Source of the DNA: Pseudomonas sp. MWU16-30317
GTDB taxonomy: Bacteria; Pseudomonadota; Gammaproteobacteria; Pseudomonadales; Pseudomonadaceae
Direction: 5' to 3'
Length of the DNA stretch: 64,000 nucleotides
Assembly (NCBI RefSeq): GCF_020515695.1
Contig: NZ_JAIWJA010000006.1
Coordinates: forward strand, 186,001 to 250,000
Below are positions 42,994 to 53,684 of this stretch, piece by piece. Position numbers and translations under genes: made by a program. Numbering within the stretch: the stretch's first letter is position 1; the number at the start of each line of letters is the position of its first letter. The notes under the pieces were generated by a model. The model saw only the letters and a program-made list of their open reading frames with translations. It was not told where the DNA came from and searched no databases.

Positions 42994-45111
42994 ATGGAAG
43001 CGCAACCCAAGCACACTGAAGGTGGATCGACACTGCTCGTCGTCGACGACTACCCGGAAAACCTCATCAGCATGCGGGCGCTGCTCGAACGCCAGGACTG
43101 GCAGGTCGTCACTGCCGCTTCCGGTGTCGAGGCGCTGGGCGTGCTGCTCGAACAGGAAGTCGACCTGGTGCTGCTGGACGTGCAGATGCCCGGCATGGAT
43201 GGCTTCGAGGTGGCGCGCCTGATGCGTGGCAGTCAGCGGACCAAGCTGACTCCGATCATCTTCCTGACTGCCAACGAGCAATCCCAGGCGGCCGTCCTCA
43301 AAGGCTATGCCAACGGCGCGATCGACTATCTGTTCAAGCCTTTCGATCCGCAGATCCTGCGCCCCAAGGTCCAGGCCCTGCTCGAGCAGCAGCGCAATCG
43401 CCGCGACTTGCAGCGCCTGACGCGTGATCTCGAGGCCGAGCGGGCGTTCAACCATTCAGTGCTGGAAAACGCTGCAGAAGGCATCCTGGTGGTGTCCGAC
43501 AGCGGCGAGATCCGGTTTGCCAATCCGGCAATTTCCAGGTTGCTGGGCGCCACGCTAGCGGAGCTGCAAGGCAGTTCCCTGCTGGAGTACGTACAAAAGC
43601 CGACGCCGTTGGCCTGGGAGGAGTCGGAGTTTTTCCGCGCATACAGCCTGCGCGACACCTTGCGCATCCATGACGCGTTTTTGCGTAATCACGCCGGACA
43701 GCAGATACCTGTCGCGCTCTCTTGTGCGCCGTTGCCCATCGAGCAGAAAGCCATGGTCGTGACGGTTCAGGACATGTCTGTAGTGCGCAATCTGCACCAG
43801 CAACTGGAATATCAGGCGGTGACCGACCCGTTGACCGGGCTGCTCAATCGCCGCGGCTTCTATCAGACGGTCGACAGTGCGCTGGTGCGCAACGAGCGCC
43901 AAGAAAAGACCCAAGCGCTGCTGTATCTCGATCTGGACGGTTTCAAGCGCATCAACGATACCCATGGCCATGACGCCGGGGACCGGGTGCTGCGCTGGGT
44001 TGCCGAGCAACTCAAGGAATGCTTGCGACCTTACGACATCATTGCGCGGATGGGCGGCGACGAGTTCACCGCGCTGCTCGATACCCTCGAATACCCCGAG
44101 CAGGCCGCCAAGGTCGCGGAAAAGATCATGGAGCGGGTGGCGACCCTCCAGGAAATCGACGGCATCGAGATATCTCTGGGCGTCAGTATCGGCATTGCTA
44201 CGTATCCCGAGTGTGGTCATCACCTTGACGGCTTGCTGCGCGCGGCCGATATCGCCATGTACGCGGCCAAGCAGGCCGGGCGCCAGCAATACCGTTATTA
44301 CGATCAGGACATGAACGTGCGTGCGCGTTCGCGGATGATGCTCGAAGAAAGCGTGGCCATGGCCATCGAGCATGAAGATTTTTCCCTCGTCTACCAGCCG
44401 CAGGTCTCGATCGCCGATGGCCGTTTGCGCGGTTTCGAAGCGCTGCTGCGTTGGCAGCACCCCAGTGTCGGGGATGTGCCACCGGGTCTGTTCATCCCCT
44501 TGCTGGAAGAGGCGCGGCTGATCAGCCGACTGACCAGCTGGATCTATCATCAAGGTGCGGCGCAGCGTAGCGCCTGGAATGCCACGTTCCGCAAGGAACT
44601 GGTGCTGAGCATCAGCCTCAGCAATGCGCAGTTCAGCATGCCCAATCTGGTAGCCGAATTGCAGCGAGCGATCGTGGACAACCACCTGTCGGCTGATCAG
44701 CTGGAAATCGAAGTGGTCGAGTCTTTGCTCATGCACAACCCGCAGCAGGCCCGGGAACAACTGCAGCAATTGCACCGCCTGGGAGTGAAGATCGCCTTGG
44801 ACGATTTTGGCAGTGGCAACTGCTCGGTAAAAATGCTCCGCGACCTGCCCATCGATACCCTCAAGCTCGATCGCCAGCTGATTGCCCGCCTGCCCGATTC
44901 GGCGCACGACGCTGCGATGGCCAAGGGCATCATCGAAATGTGCCTGGCCTTCGATATCACGGTGATTGCCGAGGGCGTCGAGACCCACGAGCAATACCAG
45001 TGGCTGCGGGCCAATGGTTGCCAGTTCGTGCAGGGCTTCGTGGTGGCCAAACCGCTGACCGCGGCCGATGCCGGGCAGTTTACCGAGCCGTTCGAGTGGG
45101 GGCTGCACTAG
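42994..45111 (+). CDS. cfcR: CfcR-like response regulator with PAS, GGDEF and EAL domains
   Basis: A 705-residue c-di-GMP enzyme. Receiver (about 13-130) with D62 and K115; PAS (about 150-270, ENAAEGILVVSDSGEIRFAN); GGDEF (about 290-450) with intact GGDEF at 354-358 and inhibitory-site RPYD five residues before it; EAL (about 455-700) with E482-A-L, DDFGSG, LKLDR and AEGVETHEQ. In the EAL domain the metal-binding Asn of the VNLS motif is Ser541 (SISLS), so hydrolysis may be lost and the protein mainly a cyclase. Homology and its place after fda match P. putida CfcR. ATGGA at the start fits the ANGGA motif bound by Rsm proteins. Confidence 0.88.
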   Translation: MEAQPKHTEGGSTLLVVDDYPENLISMRALLERQDWQVVTAASGVEALGVLLEQEVDLVLLDVQMPGMDGFEVARLMRGSQRTKLTPIIFLTANEQSQAAVLKGYANGAIDYLFKPFDPQILRPKVQALLEQQRNRRDLQRLTRDLEAERAFNHSVLENAAEGILVVSDSGEIRFANPAISRLLGATLAELQGSSLLEYVQKPTPLAWEESEFFRAYSLRDTLRIHDAFLRNHAGQQIPVALSCAPLPIEQKAMVVTVQDMSVVRNLHQQLEYQAVTDPLTGLLNRRGFYQTVDSALVRNERQEKTQALLYLDLDGFKRINDTHGHDAGDRVLRWVAEQLKECLRPYDIIARMGGDEFTALLDTLEYPEQAAKVAEKIMERVATLQEIDGIEISLGVSIGIATYPECGHHLDGLLRAADIAMYAAKQAGRQQYRYYDQDMNVRARSRMMLEESVAMAIEHEDFSLVYQPQVSIADGRLRGFEALLRWQHPSVGDVPPGLFIPLLEEARLISRLTSWIYHQGAAQRSAWNATFRKELVLSISLSNAQFSMPNLVAELQRAIVDNHLSADQLEIEVVESLLMHNPQQAREQLQQLHRLGVKIALDDFGSGNCSVKMLRDLPIDTLKLDRQLIARLPDSAHDAAMAKGIIEMCLAFDITVIAEGVETHEQYQWLRANGCQFVQGFVVAKPLTAADAGQFTEPFEWGLH

Positions 45112-45196
45112 GCGCTACGGCGCGATCAGCATGGGCGATGCACTCGAGCGTTCGCCCCGGTAGACTGGCGGCTGATCCTCGGCCAGTCATCGCCCA

Positions 45197-45703
45197 ATGA
45201 ATCCCTTGAAGTATCTGCAAGCCTATCCCTCTTCGTTGCAAGAGCAAGTCCGCCAGATGATCACCCAGGATCGCCTGGGGGATTATCTGCGTCAGCGTTA
45301 TTCCCAGCGTCACGACGTGCAGAGCGACAAGGCGCTGTACAGCTATGCCCAGGGATTGAAGCAAGAGCATCTGCGCAATGCGCCGAATATCGACAAGGTG
45401 CTGTTCGACAACCGTCTTGACCTGACGCATCGCGCATTGGGCCTGCATACCGCGATTTCGCGGGTGCAGGGCGGCAAGCTCAAGGCCAAGAAGGAAATTC
45501 GCATCGCCGCCTTGTTCCGCGACGCCGACCCGCAGTTCCTGCGCATGATCGTGGTGCACGAGCTGGCGCACCTTAAGGAGTCGGACCACAACAAGGCGTT
45601 CTATCAATTGTGCGAGTACATGCAGCCCGGCTACCAGCAGCTGGAATTCGACCTGCGCTTGTACCTGACGTATCGCGATCTTCCGCCGCCAGAGCGGCCC
45701 TGA
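45197..45703 (+). CDS. YgjP-like metal-dependent hydrolase (WLM/DUF45 group)
   Basis: A 168-residue putative zinc metallopeptidase. The motif VVHELAHLKESDHNKAFY gives HExxH plus a downstream His, as in YgjP/DUF45 proteins. RVQGGKLKAKKEIRIAAL precedes it. Biological substrate is unknown. It starts 85 bases after the cfcR-like gene and is followed after 18 bases by a winged-helix gene, which may be co-transcribed. Confidence 0.85.
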   Translation: MNPLKYLQAYPSSLQEQVRQMITQDRLGDYLRQRYSQRHDVQSDKALYSYAQGLKQEHLRNAPNIDKVLFDNRLDLTHRALGLHTAISRVQGGKLKAKKEIRIAALFRDADPQFLRMIVVHELAHLKESDHNKAFYQLCEYMQPGYQQLEFDLRLYLTYRDLPPPERP

Positions 45704-45721
45704 CCCTAAAAGGCTTTTGCA

Positions 45722-46018
45722 ATGGATGTCAGCAAGACCAAAACCAGTTTTTATCGCCGCCTGTACGTGGCTTGGCTGATCGATAGCCAGCAGGCCAGCA
45801 GCGTGCCGGCGCTGACCGAGGTTACTGGCATGCCGCGGCGTACCGCGCAGGACACCCTCGCAGCGCTGGCCGATCTCGACATTGTCTGTGAGTTCGAGCA
45901 GGGCGATGGCGCGCGGCAGAACGCCGGGAGTTACCGCATTCGTGACTGGGGCGCGGTGCAGCCGCAGTGGATCGAGGCCAACGTGGAGCGTATCAAGGCG
46001 GTGCTCGGCTATCCCTGA
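45722..46018 (+). CDS. Winged-helix DNA-binding-type protein, unknown role
   Basis: A 98-residue protein with a helix-turn-helix pattern: SSVPALTEVTGMPRRTAQDTLAALADLDIVCEF, with the second helix rich in Arg and the following strand pair a likely wing (residue range about 27-60). The C-terminus GAVQPQWIEANVERIKAVLGYP is helical. Small proteins of this kind occur next to the YgjP-like gene in pseudomonads. No ligand domain; targets unknown. Confidence 0.75.
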   Translation: MDVSKTKTSFYRRLYVAWLIDSQQASSVPALTEVTGMPRRTAQDTLAALADLDIVCEFEQGDGARQNAGSYRIRDWGAVQPQWIEANVERIKAVLGYP

Positions 46019-46230
46019 ATAGCATTCCTGAAACGCGGCCTACCCCTGCCTGCCAAGCGCGAATGTAACGAAAATGTATCACTCCCCGGCTTATTGCCAT
46101 CACCAGGCTATGCTGGCGGCGCGTTCTGTGTGTAATCTGCATTGGCTACCCGGTGCATCGGTTCCCCTGAGCCAGTCAGCTCATGGACAAAGACAACGCA
46201 GGGCGCGGGCCCGTTGATAGGATGTTGAGC

Positions 46231-46992
46231 ATGGGGCGTTTGCATCGAGCCTGTTGTTCGCTGGGGTTAGGGTTATGTGCACTGGGATTGCTGCTGCAGA
46301 GCCCTGCATTGGTGGCGCAGACACTACGATTGGTTGCCGATGCCTGGCCGCCGTTCACTGATGCGACCATGGTCAATGGCGGCCTGGCTACTGACCTGGT
46401 GACCCGCGCGCTGGTGCGGGCTGGCTACGCCACGCAATTTGAACAGGTGCCTTGGGCGCGAGCCCTGCAGGGGGTTGGCGAAGGGCGCTATGACGTCGTG
46501 ATCAACGCCTGGTTCAGCGACGATCGCACCCACCTCGGCCAATTCTCCGCGCCCTATCTGACCAATCGCATCCGCTTGCTCCAGCAGAAGGGCGACAATC
46601 TCACCTTCAACGGTAATCTCGAGTCGCTGCATGGTCAGTCCGTGGCGGTGGTTCGTGATTATGCCTACTCAGCCGGATTCGACGCCGACAGCCAGATCAC
46701 CAAAGTGCCGGTCCACAATTTTTCGATGGCCGTGCGCATGGTCGCTGCCGGTCGCGTCAACCTCACCCTCGAAGACGAGTACGTGGCGCGCTACTACCTG
46801 CAGCAGGAGTCGCCGAAAGTGCGCGGCGCGGTGGAGTTTTTCGGTCCGCCACTGGCAGAGAATACCCTGCACATCATGGTCAGCCTGAAGAACCCTGAAC
46901 ACGATCAGATCATCGCCGGGTTCGACTCGGCCATCGCCTCGATGAAGGCCGATGGCAGCTATGCCCGGTTGATGCACGAATACGGCATGTAG
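46231..46992 (+). CDS. Periplasmic amino-acid-type solute-binding protein (orphan)
   Basis: A 253-residue family 3 solute-binding protein. The signal peptide runs to about residue 30 (core CCSLGLGLCALGLLLQSPA), then LRLVADAWPPFTDATM, FEQVPWARALQGVGEGRYDVVINAW and GQSVAVVRDYAYSAGFD. ATG 46231 follows AGGA; in-frame ATGs at 46183 and 46222 are possible but lengthen the signal. No permease or ATPase gene is near. The ligand cannot be read; the fold is shared with the protein at 21633-22469. Confidence 0.82.
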   Translation: MGRLHRACCSLGLGLCALGLLLQSPALVAQTLRLVADAWPPFTDATMVNGGLATDLVTRALVRAGYATQFEQVPWARALQGVGEGRYDVVINAWFSDDRTHLGQFSAPYLTNRIRLLQQKGDNLTFNGNLESLHGQSVAVVRDYAYSAGFDADSQITKVPVHNFSMAVRMVAAGRVNLTLEDEYVARYYLQQESPKVRGAVEFFGPPLAENTLHIMVSLKNPEHDQIIAGFDSAIASMKADGSYARLMHEYGM

Positions 46993-47001
46993 CGGTGCGG
47001 C

Positions 47002-49188
47002 TCAGGCAGCCTTTTCGTTTTCCTTGATGAGATGCGCCGCCATGGTCCGCAACGGTCCGAGTTGACGGCAGATCATTGCCAGCTGGCTTTGCACCAGACG
47101 CTGGCCTTCGTCGATTTCTTCGGGCATCTGCTCAAGCTCATTGGCCAGCGCCTCTTCGGCATCGCTGTGCACTGCCACTGCGGTCTTGTTGATCAGGCTG
47201 TTGGCGATTTCCTCGATGCTGCGAGACAGTGTTTCCCCTGCGCCCTCGATCAAGTGCACGCGCACCGGCTCCGGCAGCTCGGTGCCGCGATGGGCGCCCA
47301 GGCCCGATAGATAGCTGAGCAAGGTGTGGGACAGCACCAGGAAGCGAAAGCCCACGTCGGCTTCTTTGCGAAAGTGCCCAGGCTCCATCAGCATGTTGGC
47401 CAAGGTGGTGGAAAGTGCGGCATCGGCGTTGTGCGCGTTGCGCCGGGCCAGGCGGTAGGCGAGGTCGTCGCGCTTGCCCTGCGCATATTGCTGCATGATC
47501 TGGCGCAGGTAGATGCTGTTGCAAGTCAACGTATTGGCCAGCACCTTGTTGAGTTTGCGGCCCTGCCAGTCGGGCAGGAACAGGAACACCGCCATGCCGG
47601 CGATCAGGCTGCCGATCAGGGTATCGAACAACCGCGGCAGGAACAGCCCGTATCCATCGCCGGTCTGGTTGAAGCAGAACAGCACCATCAGCGTGATACC
47701 CGCCGTGGCCACGGTGTAGCGTGTGGTGCGATTGACGAAGAACACCAGCCCCGCAAGGATCGCGAACAGCGACTGCACCAGCGGGCTGGGGAACAGGTCG
47801 AACAGCGCCCAGCCGATGGTCAGGCCCACGGCCGTACCGACGATCCGCTGCCCCAGTTTGCGCCGCGTGGCGCCATAGCTCGGCTGGCAGACGAATACCG
47901 TGGTGAGCATGATCCAATAGCCCTGGTTGGGGTGAATCAAATGCACCATGGCGTAGCAGATGACCAGTGCCAGCGGCAGGCGCAAGGCATGGCGGAACAA
48001 CAACGAGGTGGGGGTCAGGTTCTGGCGGATACGCGCCCAGTAGTCCTTGAGTCCCCGTGGCGAGCGGTCCAGCAGGCTGCTGTCGGTGTTGTCCGCGAGT
48101 TTGTCCGGGTTGCTGGCGTCGCTGAGCAGGCGGTCGAGGGTGGCCAGGTTGTTGGCCAGGGCCCGCAGCGAGCGCAGCAGCCCACGCCAGGCGGGGTTGT
48201 TCTGTTCGCGCAGGAAATTCAACGAGGCCTGCAAGTCGTCCAGCGCTTCGGCGAAGTTGGCGTCGTAGTTGAACGGCTGGCGCAACTGGATCGATTCCGA
48301 CAGCCGCCGGCAGGCTGCCCCTTGCTGGCGCAGCAGGCGCTGGCAACGGTACAGCACGTCGCTATGGAAAAACGCATCGGTGAGGGCGTTGTACGCGTAA
48401 TGCGAAGAGCTGGCGCGCTCGTGGATGTCCTGCGCCATAAAGTAGAGCTTCAGGTAGCGGCTCACTTTGGACCCCGGCCGCGTGCTGCCGACCCGGTGCA
48501 GGATGATTTCCTTGGAGGCGTTGAGCGCCGCCACTACGCGGCCGTTCTGCTTGGCCAGCTCCAGGCGGCGGGCTTCGATATCGAGGCCACGGATGGGTTC
48601 GAACAGCGACGACTTGAGCTTCAGGTATTGGCCCAGTTCGCGGAACAGCCGCGCCAGGCTCTGCTGCACCGGCTGGTTGGAAAACAGCGCCTGCCACAGT
48701 ACCGACAGGATGCCGTACCAGCCCGCGCCCGCGACCAGCAACATGGGTTCATGCCAGAAATCCGTGACTTCGCCGCCGCGCTGGTCGACGCCGATCATGG
48801 TGTACACAGAGAGGATCAGCGTGGCGTAGGCAATGGCACCATAGCGTTCACCCAGCGAGCCGAGCATGGTCAGGGCGAAGGCCGCCACTGCCAGTGCGCA
48901 GACAAACAGGATGGGGAAGGGGAACAGCAGCTCTACGGCCAGTGCGCCGACGCTGAAGCACAACAGCGTCACCACCAGGGCGGTGAGGCGGCCTTGCCAG
49001 TTGTCGTCCGTTTCAGCCAAGGCACTGGCGATAATTCCCAGGAACAACGGAATCAGCAGGCGCATCTCATTCTGCCACCAGCACAGCGCCATGCTGCCGG
49101 TCAGGGCGATGAACACCCGCACGCTGTAGCTGAACTTGTCGAGCGCCCATACACGGCGCAGGGTCTGGCGAAAAGAGGTCGATGCCAT
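47002..49188 (-). CDS. YccS/FUSC-family inner-membrane protein
   Basis: A 728-residue membrane protein of the YccS/YhfK (FUSC) family. An N-terminal group of about six helices (SVRVFIALTGSMALCWWQNE onward) is followed by a soluble region of about 280 residues. A second group follows (LRLPLALVICYAMVHLIHPN, then GYWIMLTTVFVCQPSYGATRRKLGQR, the FUSC signature) and a C-terminal soluble tail. Related proteins are thought to be aromatic-acid-type efflux components. The start is ATG 49186-49188; an in-frame TTG at 49200 was rejected. Confidence 0.88.
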   Translation of the reverse strand: MASTSFRQTLRRVWALDKFSYSVRVFIALTGSMALCWWQNEMRLLIPLFLGIIASALAETDDNWQGRLTALVVTLLCFSVGALAVELLFPFPILFVCALAVAAFALTMLGSLGERYGAIAYATLILSVYTMIGVDQRGGEVTDFWHEPMLLVAGAGWYGILSVLWQALFSNQPVQQSLARLFRELGQYLKLKSSLFEPIRGLDIEARRLELAKQNGRVVAALNASKEIILHRVGSTRPGSKVSRYLKLYFMAQDIHERASSSHYAYNALTDAFFHSDVLYRCQRLLRQQGAACRRLSESIQLRQPFNYDANFAEALDDLQASLNFLREQNNPAWRGLLRSLRALANNLATLDRLLSDASNPDKLADNTDSSLLDRSPRGLKDYWARIRQNLTPTSLLFRHALRLPLALVICYAMVHLIHPNQGYWIMLTTVFVCQPSYGATRRKLGQRIVGTAVGLTIGWALFDLFPSPLVQSLFAILAGLVFFVNRTTRYTVATAGITLMVLFCFNQTGDGYGLFLPRLFDTLIGSLIAGMAVFLFLPDWQGRKLNKVLANTLTCNSIYLRQIMQQYAQGKRDDLAYRLARRNAHNADAALSTTLANMLMEPGHFRKEADVGFRFLVLSHTLLSYLSGLGAHRGTELPEPVRVHLIEGAGETLSRSIEEIANSLINKTAVAVHSDAEEALANELEQMPEEIDEGQRLVQSQLAMICRQLGPLRTMAAHLIKENEKAA

Positions 49189-49300
49189 GGGTTGGGGCAA
49201 ACCAGTGGGGCAGAGGTGGGTATCTTAATGGAGGGGCGTGGGTGCTGATACAGGCTGGGTGTTGAAATCTGTGGGGTGCATTCAATCAGCGCCAGGCTTG

Positions 49301-49393
49301 CGGGCCCTTTCGCGGGCAAGCCTTGCTCTCGCAGGTTTACAGCTTGGGAGCTGTGTCCACTGTGGGAGCAAGGCTTGCACGCGAAGAGGTCCG
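49301..49393. repeat. REPIN between flavoprotein and YccS genes
   Basis: CGGGCCCTTTCGCGGGCAAGCC and GGCTTGCACGCGAAGAGGTCCG form the outer arms, with TTGCTCTCGCAG and CTGTGGGAGCAA inside. Main REP family. Confidence 0.82.
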
Positions 49394-49404
49394 AGAGCGC
49401 ATCT

Positions 49405-50583
49405 TCAAACGTACTGCGCAGCTGCATACCCCGAGGCCCAGGCCCATTGGAAGTTGAAGCCGCCCAGGTGCCCGGTCACATCCAGCACTTCGCCGATAAA
49501 ATACAGCCCGGGGCTTTTCAGCGATTCCAGGGTCTTGGACGACACTTCGCGGGTATCGACCCCGCCCAGCGTCACCTCGGCGGTGCGATACCCTTCAGTA
49601 CCCGCCGGCACCAGGCGCCAGTTGCTCAGTTGCTCGGCAATTTCAGTCAACTGCGACGGGGTGTACTGCTTCATCGGCCGTGACTCGAACCATAGATCGG
49701 CCAGCAGGGTGGCCATCTTTTTGGTGAAGACCTCGCCCAGCAGCGTCTTGAGCTCGCTGTTGGGGCGCTCGGCCTGCTGTTGGGTCAGCCAGTCCAGAGC
49801 ATCGACATCCGGCAGCAGGTTGAGCTCGATGCTGTCACCGGGCTCCCAGAACGACGAGATCTGCAGGATCGCCGGGCCGCTGAGGCCGCGGTGAGTGAAC
49901 AGCAGGTTTTCCCGGAAGCTCTGGTCGTTGCAGCTCGCGATACAGTCCACTGACGTACCTGACAGCTCGGTACACAGCGCTTTCAACTGATCGGTGATGG
50001 TGAACGGCACCAGCCCGGCACGGGTCGGCAGCACGCTGTGGCCGAATTGCCGGGCGATCTGGAAGCCGAAACCGGTAGCGCCGAGGGTCGGAATCGACAG
50101 GCCGCCGGTGGCGATCACCAGCGACTGGCAAGCGAACTCGCCGGCGCTGGTAGTGAGTTGGTAGCCGCTGGCGGTTTTCTCGATCGTCTGGACGCTGGTG
50201 TCGAGGCGCAGATCTACTTTGGCGTCGCTGCACTCGTTCAGAAGCATCTCGAGGATGTCGCTGGACTTGTTATCGCAGAACAGCTGGCCGAGTTTTTTCT
50301 CGTGATAGGGCACGCCGTGCTTGGCCACCAGGGCGATGAAGTCCCATTGGGTATAGCGTGCCAGAGCCGACTTGCAGAAATGCGGGTTCTGCGAAAGGAA
50401 ATTGCCTGGCTCGGTGTACAGATTGGTGAAATTGCAGCGGCCACCCCCAGACATGAGGATTTTCTTGCCGGCTTTGTTGGCGTGGTCGAGCAATATCACC
50501 TGGCGGCCGCGCTGAGCGGCGCTCAGGGCACACATCAGGCCAGCGGCGCCAGCGCCAATGATGATGACTTCGGTAGAGCGCAC
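49405..50583 (-). CDS. HI0933-like FAD-dependent flavoprotein
   Basis: A 392-residue flavoprotein of the HI0933/BaiN group (NAD(P)/FAD-dependent oxidoreductase). The FAD site is VIIIGAGAAGLMCALSAAQRG; KAGKKILMSGGGRCNFTN is the family hallmark; GLYFIGEVLDVTGHLGGFNFQWAWASG is the C-terminal FAD segment (given as a range near 365-391). Substrate unknown. The start is a GTG at 50581-50583 behind GGGAG. The frame continues upstream into a REPIN and was not used. Confidence 0.88.
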   Translation of the reverse strand: MRSTEVIIIGAGAAGLMCALSAAQRGRQVILLDHANKAGKKILMSGGGRCNFTNLYTEPGNFLSQNPHFCKSALARYTQWDFIALVAKHGVPYHEKKLGQLFCDNKSSDILEMLLNECSDAKVDLRLDTSVQTIEKTASGYQLTTSAGEFACQSLVIATGGLSIPTLGATGFGFQIARQFGHSVLPTRAGLVPFTITDQLKALCTELSGTSVDCIASCNDQSFRENLLFTHRGLSGPAILQISSFWEPGDSIELNLLPDVDALDWLTQQQAERPNSELKTLLGEVFTKKMATLLADLWFESRPMKQYTPSQLTEIAEQLSNWRLVPAGTEGYRTAEVTLGGVDTREVSSKTLESLKSPGLYFIGEVLDVTGHLGGFNFQWAWASGYAAAQYV

Positions 50584-50613
50584 TGCGGGGTTCTCCCGGA
50601 AAACAAAAATCAC

Positions 50614-50697
50614 CGTAGCGAGGGGGCCTGCCCCCGACAATAGCTCAGACACCGGGTGTGCCAGACACGCCGAGTCTAGGGCAAGCCCCGCGCTACA
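50614..50697. repeat. REPIN (TGTAGCGAGGGG-type) between dbpA and flavoprotein genes
   Basis: CGTAGCGAGGGGGCCTGCCCC and GGGCAAGCCCCGCGCTAC are its arms. This is the second REP family of the window, the one also found inside chpA. It begins 31 bases upstream of the flavoprotein start and ends just before the dbpA stop. Confidence 0.85.
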
Positions 50698-50702
50698 AAG
50701 GT

Positions 50703-52082
<1,380 letters not shown>

Positions 52083-52142
52083 GGGACGGCCCTGCAAAAA
52101 AAGCAAAATGTCGCGCAGTGTAACAGCCCGTGACGCATGACC

Positions 52143-53567
52143 CTATGCTTCGATTTCGGCTTCCTGACGGGGCGTACCGCTGCTGGGCTTGTTCGACAGC
52201 TGGGCAAAGATCGCCGCCGCCAGCATGGTCATGATGCCGATGGTGAGGAAGGTCATCTGAAACGCGTCCACCGTGGTGGTGCCGTCGATACCCACCGAGG
52301 TACTGAAACCGCCGAGCAGCGCCCCGGCGCAGGCCACGCCCAGGCTCATGGCCAGTTGCGCCACCACCGACAGCAAGCTGTTGCCGCTGCTGGCGTCGGC
52401 ATCATTGAGGTCGATCAGCGTCACGGTATTCATCGCCGTGAACTGCATCGAATTGACCGCCCCGAGCAGGCTCAGCTGAACCAGCAGCAGCCCATAGGGT
52501 GTCGCCGGCGTAACCAGGCCCAGGCTGCACAGCAAAGCACCCAGCAGCAGGGTGTTACAGGTCAGAATGACTCGGTAGCCAAAGCGCTCGATCAGCGGCT
52601 TGGCAATCGACTTGGCGATCATGGCTGCCGCTGCCAGGGGGATCATGCTCATCCCGGCTTCCGAAGGCGAGTAGCCCATCGCCACCTGCAACAACAACGG
52701 CACCAGGAACGGCAAGGCGCCGCCGCCCAGGCGCGCGAACAGGTTGCCGAGGATGCCGACGGCGAAACTGCGGGTACGGAATAGCGTCGGTGAAAACAGC
52801 GGGTTGTCGATGTGACCGGCGCGCAGCCAGTACGCCGCCAGGCATGCCATGCCGGCAAACAGCAGGAGCATCACCCGCAGGTGTGGCAGATGCAATTCAC
52901 CCAGGCCTTCCATTGCGATAGTGATCAACACCATCGCCGCGCCGAACAGCAAAAAACCCACGCCGTCGAACGCGGTGCGGGTGCTGCCGCGCAGGTCCGG
53001 GAGGATTTTCCAGGTCGCCCAACAGCCGATCACGCCCACCGGCAGATTGATCAGGAAGATCCAGTGCCACGTCAGGTATTGCACCATCCAGCCGCCCAGC
53101 GTCGGGCCGATCAGCGGCCCTAGCAGGCCGGGTACGGTGATGAAACTGAGAATGCGCACCAGCTCCGAGCGCGGATAGGTGCGCAACACCACCAGTCGCC
53201 CTACCGGTAGCATCAGTGCACCGCCCAGGCCCTGCAGAATGCGCGAGATCACCAGCATGTTCAGCGTGTGCGAGAGTGCGCAGGCCAGCGAGCCCAGGCT
53301 GAACAGGAAGATGGCGCTGAAAAACACCTTTTTGGTGCCGAAACGATCGGCAATCCACCCTGAACCCGGGATCAGCAAGGCCACCGTGAGCATGTAGGCG
53401 ATCACCACCGACTGCATGCGCAGCGGGTTTTCTGCCAGATCGCGGGCCATGGCCGGCAGTGCGGTATTGAGGATGGTGCCGTCGAGCGATTGCATGAAGA
53501 ACGCGATGGCCACCACCCAGGGCAGCCAGCGAGCGGTGACGGGGTCAAGCGGTGGTCGTGTGGGCAT
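52143..53567 (-). CDS. mdtD: MFS multidrug transporter, DHA2 type (MdtD-like)
   Basis: A 474-residue, 14-helix major facilitator. DGTILNTALPAMARDL in helix 1, GSGWIADRFGTKKVFF (motif A), SRILQGLGGALMLPVGRL (motif B) and PGLLGPLIGPTLGGW (motif C) define the DHA2 drug:proton antiporter family; overall sequence is MdtD-like. Substrates are not evident. It stands alone between dbpA and the TldE-like gene, with a REPIN on its 5' side. Confidence 0.85.
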   Translation of the reverse strand: MPTRPPLDPVTARWLPWVVAIAFFMQSLDGTILNTALPAMARDLAENPLRMQSVVIAYMLTVALLIPGSGWIADRFGTKKVFFSAIFLFSLGSLACALSHTLNMLVISRILQGLGGALMLPVGRLVVLRTYPRSELVRILSFITVPGLLGPLIGPTLGGWMVQYLTWHWIFLINLPVGVIGCWATWKILPDLRGSTRTAFDGVGFLLFGAAMVLITIAMEGLGELHLPHLRVMLLLFAGMACLAAYWLRAGHIDNPLFSPTLFRTRSFAVGILGNLFARLGGGALPFLVPLLLQVAMGYSPSEAGMSMIPLAAAAMIAKSIAKPLIERFGYRVILTCNTLLLGALLCSLGLVTPATPYGLLLVQLSLLGAVNSMQFTAMNTVTLIDLNDADASSGNSLLSVVAQLAMSLGVACAGALLGGFSTSVGIDGTTTVDAFQMTFLTIGIMTMLAAAIFAQLSNKPSSGTPRQEAEIEA

Positions 53568-53599
53568 TGTTAGCTCTTATTGGTTGGAGTCTGCGGCGC

Positions 53600-53674
53600 T
53601 TCCTTCGCGGGCAAGCCTTGCGCCCACAACTGCACACTGAGCTCTTTGTGGGAGCAAGGCTTGCCCGCGAAGCT
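53600..53674. repeat. REPIN between MFS and TldE-like genes
   Basis: TTCCTTCGCGGGCAAGCCTTG and CAAGGCTTGCCCGCGAAGC are the arms, with GCGCCCACA and TTGTGGGAG inside. Main REP family, in the 5' region of the MFS gene and just after the TldE-like stop. Confidence 0.83.
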
Positions 53675-53684
53675 TTTGAAACCG

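Noticed and set aside
47326..49248. 640-codon plus-strand frame opposite the YccS-type gene
   Set aside because: Antisense shadow with Gln/His-rich composition; the minus strand encodes a coherent membrane protein.
49301..49393. Insertion-sequence ends or attachment sites in the palindromic gaps
   Set aside because: Arms match the dispersed REP families; no transposase, integrase or target duplication is visible.
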